Assembly (NCBI RefSeq): GCF_000003815.2
Contig: NC_049983.1
Location: forward strand, 24,786,617 to 24,848,616
Source: Branchiostoma floridae
Lineage: Eukaryota > Chordata > Leptocardii > Amphioxiformes > Branchiostomatidae
Length of the DNA: 62,000 nucleotides
Reading direction: 5' to 3'
The position numbers were made by a program, and so were the translations under genes. The first letter of the stretch is position 1, and each line of letters begins with the position of its first letter. Shown here one piece after another: positions 54,712 through 62,000 of the stretch. The notes under the pieces are model-generated. The model had not been told where the DNA came from and did no database searches. It was given only the letters and a program-made list of their open reading frames with translations.

Positions 54712-55095
54712 AATGTAGATGTCGACTGTTCCCCGTATATACATTCCGCATATATCACTCGCATCATTCGCGACCACCACGGTCGACTCTCAGAAACAAA
54801 CCGCAGGCTACTGCAAGAGGCCAGGGCACTCGTCACTAAGGAGTCCGTCTGGGTTTGGATGAACGCGCAGCTAGTTGTGCACGGCGCCCTCATGCAGGTC
54901 GTATTCTACTCGGGTGACAGAACCAACAAGTATGCGATGCACCTAACCGGACAGGGGCAACCAGCTTATTTAGTGAATAACGGCAGATGGCGTGTACATG
55001 TTTGTGATCAGATCAAAACCGTATGGGTCATGGTCAAGACCACGCAAGAGGTAGGATTCATAAATCCATGGAGACAGAATATAATTAAGGGTTAA
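54712..55095 (+). CDS. Family copy B, unassigned WVWxNAQL domain
   Basis: Acceptor TTCTTGTATAG|AAT, phase 0, 127 residues. The domain follows copy A closely: VDCSPY, RRLLQEARALV, WVWMNAQLVVHG, VVFYSGDRTNKY, then a weaker VNNGRWR. After about residue 107 the sequence no longer matches copy A. It lacks the Gly/Ala-rich tail, and the stop codon TAA is the first triplet of a small inverted-repeat element. The original C-terminus was probably cut off by that insertion, or the true last exon lies further on. Confidence 0.7.
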   Translation, partial: NVDVDCSPYIHSAYITRIIRDHHGRLSETNRRLLQEARALVTKESVWVWMNAQLVVHGALMQVVFYSGDRTNKYAMHLTGQGQPAYLVNNGRWRVHVCDQIKTVWVMVKTTQEVGFINPWRQNIIKG

Positions 55096-55263
55096 TGACC
55101 CGCCCCGAGGTATATATGGTGTCATAACGCCTGGTCCTTTGCTATAACCACCGAATGAAACCACCGAGTGAGCGAAGCGAACGAGGTGGTTTTATGAGGT
55201 GGTTATAGCAAAGGACCAGGCATTATGACACCATGTACACCGAGGAACAGGCGGGTCATATTA
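55093..55263. mobile_element. Short fold-back element (MITE) at the end of copy B
   Basis: TAATGACCCGCC...GGTTATAGCAAAGGACCAGG and the mirrored right half form about 60-bp arms with a ~50-bp centre that is itself partly palindromic ('aaccacc...ggtggtt'). Length about 171 bp. Non-coding. Confidence 0.75.
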
Positions 55264-55527
55264 TCATTTAGCCTACCCAAACTTGCAAACTCCTGTATGA
55301 CGCATAGATCCCTTGGTACAATACGTGTGAATTCCGTTGTCGAATTGCTGAAAATTCACATTTGTTCTTGGGTACATACATATGTAAGGAGATCACAAAT
55401 TGCATTTTCAAACCAAAATTTCCTCAGAAAATATTCAGAAACACTGCAGTCCTTGGCTTTTTAGAACAACAAAACTCATTCCCAATGTTAACAGAAGGAG
55501 CCATCTCCCTCTTGCAGTTTGTACTTA

Positions 55528-55651
55528 TTCCCTCTGCTCTGGCATATGTTTCGCTCCTTTTTATTGGCCAATGCCTGCATGTCCCCTAATTCCCTCTGCT
55601 CTGGCATATGTTTCGCTCCTTTTTATTGGCCAATGCCTGCATGTCCCTTAA
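55528..55651. repeat. 62-bp tandem duplication
   Basis: Two nearly identical 62-bp units in direct succession ('ccctctgctctggcatatg' ... 'aatgcctgcatgtccc'). The open frame across them is a by-product. Confidence 0.9.
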
Positions 55652-56062
55652 TTTCTTGTGTGTGTTGCTGGTGCCGGTGTCGATGCAAATCGACAACGGT
55701 GCCGGTGTCGATTCATTCTGACCAATCAGACGGAGCGAACACAACGGCCTGGCCGGAATCTATATGTTACTGCGTCATAACCAGCGTGGAACGGGGCCTT
55801 CTGATTGGTCCGCGGCGCCTGGCTATATGATAATGCGGAATATATCCTAGGCCTTAAACCTGTAAATTGCGTCTTCGCCATTTAAAAAATCAACTATGTT
55901 TGCTGTTAATGAATTAGATAACATTATGGCATTTATTCTACTCAGTAGAGATGGTACGCGTAGACATATCAAGACTGTTTTGTAGAAAGTTCTGATTGTG
56001 TGAATGTATACGGAATTTTTTTCAAATTTTGAAATGATGCTACTTCATTGTCGCTGTGTTAG

Positions 56063-56299
56063 GGAACAGATGGGCGGCGGCATAGGCCTCTCTTTTCCCG
56101 TCTCGACGGTGATGACGGTCTGATGGACAGACTACCTCCTCTTCCTTCCCAAACGGCTATCGGCCCGACTCTACCCGCAGCTCTCGGTCCCGGTATAGTC
56201 CGGGTAGAACGGCAGCAAGACAGACCACCGTCTCCCCCGGTTCTAACCGCTCCTTATGCCACCGATAACCCCAGTGTGGGTCAAATACAGAACAGCCTG
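56063..56299 (+). CDS. Family copy C, proline-rich exon
   Basis: Acceptor GCTGTGTTAG, then 79 open codons (GTDGRRHRPLFSRLDG, later MDRLPPLPSQ and many Pro), ending AGCCTG|GTGAGT in phase 0, compatible with the next exon. No zinc ribbon is visible in this copy. The stretch is probably a disordered linker. An upstream exon is expected but was not found, so the start of copy C is unknown; the internal ATG at 56,123 is an alternative start. Confidence 0.55.
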
Positions 56300-56731
56300 G
56301 TGAGTGGACAAAGGTTATCATTGCAGTTATAGAAAATTGCAAAAAGGAATAGTGAATGTTATATAGAATATTTTATATCATGCTACCAGCCCGACCGTGT
56401 TCAGGCTGGTACCTCGTTTGATACCGAGTACACTCCCGGCATTTGATTGATATGATATATAGTGTACACATCTTGCTAACTGCTAATTCTCAATTTTACG
56501 ACATTGTCAAAACATTTGTCAACTCCTCTCGTGCTTGGTCCATAGACTTCAGAGACACGAGTTGTCATTTACGCAGTAGAGAGGTTTCAAAAGTTAGATT
56601 TAAACATTTCGAACATTTCCAAATAGAAATAGGGATCCGGGTCCCTCTCTCTCTGCGGTAGAGCAGTATGTAACAACGTACTAAATTTTGCAAGATTGAA
56701 TAAGATATTGCGATATATCATCGTTCTGCAG

Positions 56732-57091
56732 GAAGTACATTGCAAGTCAAGAATAGATCGTGGAGACATCGCAAGGTTCATCCGCAAGTACAATGACAGA
56801 CTCACAGACAAGGACCGCACTTTGCTTCAAGGAGCCATGGATATTTTCTCCAACAAGTCCGCCTTTGTTTGGAATAATGCACAGCTGACAGTGTATTGCT
56901 CCACAATGGACCTGGTGTTCTATTCCGGCAACAGATCAAATCAGTACGAGCTATACTTGGACGCAGAAAATCGACCAACGCATGACATGGTAAACGAGGA
57001 GTTTCGCTATACATTGCTAAACGGTGCTACTGCCGTCTTGACATTTTTTGTAAAGGCTGCTAAACTTATGGCCAGGTCAACTAGACTATAA
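56732..57091 (+). CDS. Family copy C, unassigned WVWxNAQL domain
   Basis: Acceptor GTTCTGCAG|GAAGTACAT, phase 0, 119 residues to TAA. It is the most diverged of the three: DIARFIRKYNDRL, DKDRTLLQGA, FVWNNAQLTVYC, LVFYSGNRSNQYELYL and THDMVNEEF hold the pattern. The VDCSPY opening is changed to VHCKSR. The C-terminus (ATAVLTFFVKAAKLMARSTRL region) is an amphipathic, basic helix candidate, similar in position to the hydrophobic tail of copy A. Confidence 0.75.
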   Translation, partial: EVHCKSRIDRGDIARFIRKYNDRLTDKDRTLLQGAMDIFSNKSAFVWNNAQLTVYCSTMDLVFYSGNRSNQYELYLDAENRPTHDMVNEEFRYTLLNGATAVLTFFVKAAKLMARSTRL

Positions 57092-57799
57092 GTATGTCTA
57101 ACATAAAAAACAGTAATTGCCTTTTCTGTCCCACCCTCCGTTTTTTAATCGATTTTTATAACACATTGCATGATCTATATTATCTTGGGGTCTGGATGGG
57201 TTTGCATATTTCGAGTAGAGAGAATATTGTTTTCATCATCTGTTATCATTCATTATCGCTAAATTAAATTGGTACTGTAGTACTATTCGCATTCGAATCG
57301 ATGTTTATTAGTTTATTTAACAATAATGTATTTTATTTTATCTAGAGTTTTACAATAGAATACTTTCAACGTTTGTGCAAGTTTTGTTGCGATTCGCTGA
57401 ATATTTGTTATGAACAAAGCCAATTAGTGCTCTATAAACCCGTTCATCATAGATAGAGAAATAATTGCAATTGCGTACCAGTCTATTTCTTGCATGTGTC
57501 GCATTTTTTGTTAGGAGACCGGCATGAATACATGTGTACTACCAAGTACTAAATTCATTAAGAATTGTATAGTACAAATATATGTTCAGATTAGGTATCC
57601 ATTCCCCTTTTTCCAAGTTACAATTTCTTTCCTTTCCACAATTTTAATATTCAATTTTCATTTTCAGTAATATTCATTTTTCGGTGACTTATATTGTTAA
57701 GTAGAACCTTCCTTGGCAATAACGTATACCATTGGGGTCAATAAACTCCGCACAGCCTCACTCTGATGGTGGACTTTCACCTGTTGTCATATGACTCCA
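57092..57799. other. Intergenic region, no gene seen
   Basis: AT-rich; no coding or repeat structure that I can support. Confidence 0.4.
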
Positions 57800-57869
57800 G
57801 GTCATGGAGACATGTCTGGTTGGAGCCACGTAGATTTCATGACCATAAGAAAAGTCATTCCAGCCGGAG
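57800..57869 (+). promoter_or_regulatory. Possible 5' non-coding exon of the CARD gene
   Basis: The stretch ends CCGGAG|GTAAGAAAG, a strong splice donor, about 0.75 kb before the acceptor of the CARD exon. There is no coding support, and the left border is a guess. Confidence 0.3.
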
Positions 57870-58613
57870 GTAAGAAAGTTTTATATCATTAAGTATCCTG
57901 TTTATCATGCTGCCATGGTACTCTTTCTATCGCTGGGTGTCGAGATATTTCCAATGTTATAAGATCCCGCATTGGGTGCAGCCCTGATAACGCCAAAGTA
58001 AGATACAGTCAACAATAGACTGAACGGTTAAAATCCCCCCCAGATGTCTCTGAATTCTAAGATTAAAAACCTGACAAGAAAGAAACACTTCTAGCCTCAA
58101 GAAAGGTGTTATATACACATTGACAATTGCAAACGGAGTAAGACTAATGTGCTACGAAGTAAGACTAATTTGCATTCCATTGTTGTGAGCCGAATTAGAA
58201 ATTATATCTTACAGTGTCATAGTCCAACTAGTCTTTGTGTAATAGAGGCCTGGCGCTTAGCAGCCGTGTATCATATTGTTCCGTTATACACATTCTGTAA
58301 CTGGTATCTAGTAGATCATCTTGCATCATGTACGACAGATTTTATTCTGTTGTTGTGAGCATTTATATAATTAGATGACAATCAGGAATAAAATAAACTG
58401 GCTATAGCACAAAACTAATGTTTGACGTTGTTATCTAGAATGTTGATGACAAACAAGTCCTGTGGTTGAACGGAAACACTTGTCTAATCATATGAATATA
58501 TGAACACCGTGTAAGACGATGGGACTGGGTGCTGGTGAAGGTGTGTTACGACCAAAGTGTGACCCAACTAGAAGTACCAGATACCATAATGTTACTATAT
58601 AACTTATTTTCAG

Positions 58614-58893
58614 CTAACCATGGAGCAAAGACACCGGGACCTACTTGAGGCCAAACGACTGGAGATTACAAGTAACCTGCGGTTTAGGGACATACGGCAG
58701 CACCTTCAAGACAACGGCATCTTCAGTTTAGCTGACCTTGATCAAATAGAGAATAAGCAGACACGTGGCGACCAAGTTAAAGTGTTATTAGATATTCTAC
58801 CTGAAAGAGGACCAAATGCTTTCTCTGTATTTCTGGATGCCCTAAAGGATCGCTACCCTCATCTGGCAAGGATCCTACAGGATTACGACAAAG
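58614..58893 (+). CDS. CARD-TPR-nucleotidyltransferase gene, exon with CARD
   Basis: Acceptor TTATTTTCAG, then ATGG at 58,620 in a good Kozak context (AACCATGG). Codons 1-91 form a CARD: MEQRHRDLLEAKRLEI opens helix 1, and RQHLQDNGIFSLADLDQIEN with KVLLDILPERGPNAFSVFLD are the usual helix 2-5 phrases. CARDs recruit partners through homotypic binding in caspase and innate-immune signalling. The exon ends GACAAAG|GTATTC with one base of a split codon, matching the next exon. Domain identity is by eye but the match is strong. Confidence 0.85.
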
Positions 58894-59152
58894 GTATTCA
58901 AAGAACATTCTAAGACTTGTAGATCACATACAAAGAAACCGATGAAGTAGAATGAAGAAATACGATGGCGAAGAAAAAATAATTGTTCTTAACGACTTCA
59001 TTTCAATAACTTACTTACCTAAATACCCTGCCCTTCCTTCAGCCTACCTCACTTGGGGTATTTGACGGAGAAGGCAGTACCCCGTGTCTAGATTGAATGG
59101 AAGTTACATGGTAAATACTGCTAACATCATGACACATTTCTGATGATTGCAG

Positions 59153-59208
59153 ACTTGGATGAGGCAGTCGAGGAGTTTCAGAGTCTAGCGATGGAACCAG
59201 CACCTTCG
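59153..59208 (+). CDS. CARD gene, second coding exon
   Basis: Acceptor GATTGCAG, 56 bases completing the split codon and reading LDEAVEEFQSLAMEPAPS, ending TTCG|GTGAGT in phase 0. Acidic linker between the CARD and later domains. Confidence 0.65.
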
Positions 59209-59440
59209 GTGAGTACTAATATTGGGACATCTGTGTTGAAGGATCAATCAATAGGCCACTTTATAAACACTGATAAAGATTTTTTTTATAAACACTGTCT
59301 TATTAGGGAGTGGATGAATAGTGAGGTACACTACTGTCTCAATCTAAACCGATGCCTGCAGATTCCATATAATATAAAGTGTATAGGTGTATGACAACAA
59401 TTGTATATCATTCACAAAAATGGATCATTGTATTCTCTAG

Positions 59441-59527
59441 CATTTGTCCACAAGATCACAAAGGGGAGAAAAACAGGCAAATGCCAAGTCGAAGTCTGAA
59501 GATGCAGCAAGCACCAACAACGCCCAT
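59441..59527 (+). CDS. CARD gene, third coding exon (likely)
   Basis: Acceptor TTGTATTCTCTAG with a good pyrimidine tract, 29 codons (HLSTRSQRGEKQANAKSKSE and on to NNAH), ending CCCAT|GTATGT, phase 0. Low-complexity charged linker. The next exon I can see (61,088) needs two bases of a split codon, so at least one exon between is missing from this model, or two separate genes are present. Confidence 0.5.
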
Positions 59528-60251
59528 GTATGTGATCCTGTAGACATTCAAAGGTGGGCAACTGAAGTACACAAAAGAACTGCAAAGCTCTGCCAAGGCA
59601 TTTTAGAATAATTGATCTGGTCCGTAAATTGATAAGGTAACAAAGTCCAATTGGTATCTGTTGCTTAGTCGTTCAAAACAAACAATCACGACAATAGGTC
59701 AAAACCTATTGATTTCTTCGTTCATTTTGTTAACAAATCAACCAAATTAGACAATAATTTGAAGGACATACTTTCTTGGCAAACGTAATAGTACGTTGAT
59801 CTATGTTACTCATTGGCTATTTGTAGATTAGATGCAATCTTTTTTATTGATCCAGTAAGGCTTGATTGCTTTCTTTGTTACTTTGGTCAACATACATGTT
59901 ATTGAGTGCTACTGCTTATCTTAGTAATAATCGGGAAACTGGACGAATTAGTGGGACATCTACAAAAGTAACTGCAACAGTTGAGGCAGAAGAAGAAAGT
60001 ATTGAAATGTGAATTCTACATATTTCTTGTGGCCATGATATCATAATTGTACTGAGTTGTAGTGAAGATAGGCTCGAAATATTGGTTGAACCTCTGTTGA
60101 GAGTGACCCAATCCCTCCTCGGCAGGGCTGCTGGGGGAGGGGGGGGTGGCTCGTTAGGGCCTTTCTCCTTCACCCCTTGAAGGTTTTTGGCGACACAGCT
60201 CGGGGAACTTGGACTGGACCAGGGAACTGTGACGTGACCTCAGACCTTGTC

Positions 60252-60290
60252 AGTTTGTTTGTTTGTTTGTTTGTTTGTTTGTTTGTTTGA
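60252..60290. repeat. (GTTT)n microsatellite
   Basis: About nine GTTT units, at the edge of a LINE remnant. Confidence 0.9.
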
Positions 60291-60960
60291 GCCTTTATTT
60301 AACCTCGAGGGTGCTCCAATCGGCCATCGGCAGTTTCCTGGATGCAGCTCGAATTTTAGGTGGAAGGTACAGACTTGGGTCTTGCTCCGTGTTCTTGATC
60401 ATGACAGGTTTCTTGCTGGGTTTTGCGTTGTCTGATAGTCGTTCTGCTACTTGTGTTTGAGTCACTGCTGCAATGCGTTGATCAGCCTTCTGGACCAAGT
60501 CATTTTTTATGGTCTTCCTACTGTAGTGTGTCATGTCTAACCTATCAATGGTTTCTTGCCAGCGTTCCTTTCTTGCTTCACTGAGTGATGCTGGTTGTTA
60601 GTTTTTTTGTCCGAGTTCAATGGTTTTCACGGCAAATGGTTTGTTGTCATATGCGTACCTGTCGTAAATTCTTTTGAAAGTTTAAATGAGGCCAGGGATG
60701 TACGACGTACTTGCATTCCTGCATTCGCGAAGGATGTTTTTATCGAAACGTTCCAGACTTTGGAAGAGTTCGTAGCCGTGTTGGGTCTGAACCTTGTATC
60801 CCTTCTTCTAAGTCTGATGTGAAGTCTTCCCACTTTGCTCTCCTGTAGTTAACACTTGGTTGTGGCTTCCTATTTGTAAATGGGGACAGCGGTAAGTTGA
60901 ACAGTAATAAGTCTGTGTTGAAAAATAGGTATGGGATTTTTGGTTGTAAGGACACAAACT
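60291..60960 (-). mobile_element. LINE remnant, minus strand
   Basis: Minus-strand frames include KPQPSVNYRRAKWEDF and later LVQKADQRIAAVTQTQVAER, phrases like the linker between endonuclease and reverse transcriptase in non-LTR elements. It is interrupted by stops and frameshifts. It lies in the intron of the CARD/TPR gene. Confidence 0.5.
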
Positions 60961-61087
60961 GTCAAACAGGTTTAATCTGAATAAATGTTAGGTAGCATAG
61001 CTTTGCGTCTTGTACCTAACTGACTAAAGTGGGACTTTTATCTAGTTTGCTACAACTTTAAGATAATCCATGTCACAATATTTACAG

Positions 61088-61194
61088 GCAGTACACAGGG
61101 CACTTGCAACAAGGCAGCTCATCTCTACAAAAGGCAGACCTGGACTCAGCAGAGCAGCACTTTGCAGCTGCACTCAACCTGGTACATGTCAGAG
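61088..61194 (+). CDS. CARD-TPR-nucleotidyltransferase gene, TPR exon
   Basis: Acceptor ATTTACAG, then one base completing a split codon and QYTGHLQQGSSSLQKADLDS followed by AEQHFAAALNLVHVR, a TPR-like helix pair (the A-x3-F-x3-A spacing fits). It ends GTCAGAG|GTAAGA with one base of a split codon, matching the next exon. Confidence 0.75.
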
Positions 61195-61364
61195 GTAAGA
61201 GTACGACCAAATTTTTTCAGTAAACAGGACATTATATGAACCACAAACAAACCTAAAGATGTTTGCAAGAACAACGAACGCTCAATCTCAATCATATAAA
61301 ATGTAGTCACTTATTAAAATTGTGTTTGCTATAAAGGAAAATAATGAGTTTATTTTCTATTTAG

Positions 61365-62000
61365 ACCCTACAGCCCAGCAGTACCAGAGAGAAGTTGAGC
61401 CCCTGTGCAAGTTGGGGGATGTCTACAGTAAGCGAGGTCAGCAGACAGGAGATGGGGGAGACTTTGTCAAAGCAGCAGCACTCTACAATGCAGCAATAGC
61501 CAGGTCAAGTGATAGTGATCTTAATAGTGTTATAGATAATGCAATAACATCGATAGAGGGGGCATTTATCAAACATATTTTAGGTATTGACCAAAATTTA
61601 CAAAAGGTAGATAAAGTAACACACAAGCAACAGTTAAAAGAGACGCGGGACCAGATCAAGCTGGAGATGAAAAATATTGACCAGCAGCTGGATCCCTATG
61701 TACATAATGAGGACAACCAACGTGCAAAAGAGATAGAGGCAAAGCGAGCTAAGGCTGTCAGGAAATTGTTTGAAAGAATCGCGAATGAAAGGAAGCAGTT
61801 TGTCCGCCAGCTAGTGGAAGAGTGCGTTTCGTTAATGGGTCCCCCTCCGTGTAAGTATGCCCTGATAGGTTTGGGTTCACAGGCCACAGGACTGGTAACT
61901 CCGTACTCAGATCTGGAGTTTGCCATCTTGGTAGAGAATGAAAGACAAGAGTGTCTTGTGTATTTCCGCAACCTCACCCACTATCTACACCTCAAGGTGG
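61365..62000 (+). CDS. TPR and nucleotidyltransferase-fold exon, partial
   Basis: Acceptor TATTTAG, then 636 bases open to the window edge. A TPR-like segment comes first ([26 protein letters not shown]). A charged helical stretch rich in Lys/Glu follows, ending [15 protein letters not shown]. The next part reads [20 protein letters not shown] and then LEFAIL, the GS-x(n)-D-x-E/D core of a nucleotidyltransferase fold as in GlnD and DUF294 proteins. The first catalytic acidic pair seems present (SDLE, with Glu in the second position). The third acidic residue would lie beyond the window. In bacteria GlnD uridylylates PII; the substrate here is unknown. Together with the CARD upstream this suggests an immune sensor or effector. 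Confidence 0.8.

Overview
The window looks like nuclear DNA of an invertebrate deuterostome, most likely an amphioxus (Branchiostoma). This is inference. The grounds are spliceosomal introns with GT/AG borders, a C2H2 zinc-finger cluster with the finger framework I associate with amphioxus proteins, many 5'-truncated LINE tails, hAT, mariner and fold-back elements, a 5S-rRNA-derived SINE, and a CARD plus nucleotidyltransferase-fold gene of the kind expanded in lancelets. Nothing looks bacterial or organellar.

Region 1 (about 1-48,900) is a head-to-tail array of nine C2H2 zinc-finger genes, all on the minus strand and called ZF-1 to ZF-9 here. They have 7 to 13 fingers each and about 83 fingers in total. 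Each unit has the same plan, read in the direction of transcription: an upstream TATA-like and ETS-type (CCGGAA / ACAGGAAGT) promoter block; a short non-coding exon 1 ending CAG|GTAAG; an intron holding a conserved block of about 350 bp that starts GTTAGTGAACCGTCCC; one coding exon with a shared leader of about 50 residues followed directly by the fingers; and an AT-rich 3' flank of 1-2 kb. The finger framework is almost invariant and the DNA-contact positions differ from finger to finger. ZF-2 has a 1-bp frameshift, ZF-8 has a nonsense codon, ZF-5 has a distorted patch, and a tenth unit survives only as flanks (2.1-3.8 kb). Units 2-3 and 8-9 are a segmental duplication, and ZF-5 and ZF-7 share old insertions.

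Region 2 (about 18.9-26.4 kb), inside the array, is a nested transposon insertion of about 7.5 kb between ZF-4 and ZF-5. Its borders follow from comparison with the paralogous uninterrupted sequence near 31.3 kb. It contains fold-back arms, a perfect 59-bp palindrome, a 163-bp tandem repeat and a tRNA-like sequence.

Region 3 (about 48.9-50.8 kb) has no gene that I can recognise and marks a switch of strand.

Region 4 (about 50.8-57.1 kb), plus strand, has three tandem copies of a small gene family built around a domain of about 110 residues that I cannot assign (motifs WVWxNAQL and VVFYSG). Two copies have an N-terminal zinc ribbon. Two 100-N assembly gaps and a (TG)n tract lie here.

Region 5 (about 57.8-62.0 kb), plus strand, holds a gene that starts with a CARD domain. 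Exons further on encode TPR-like helices and a GlnD/DUF294-type nucleotidyltransferase motif, and the gene runs off the right edge. Regions 4 and 5 together look like an innate-immunity neighbourhood next to a rapidly evolving zinc-finger cluster. That functional link is inference.
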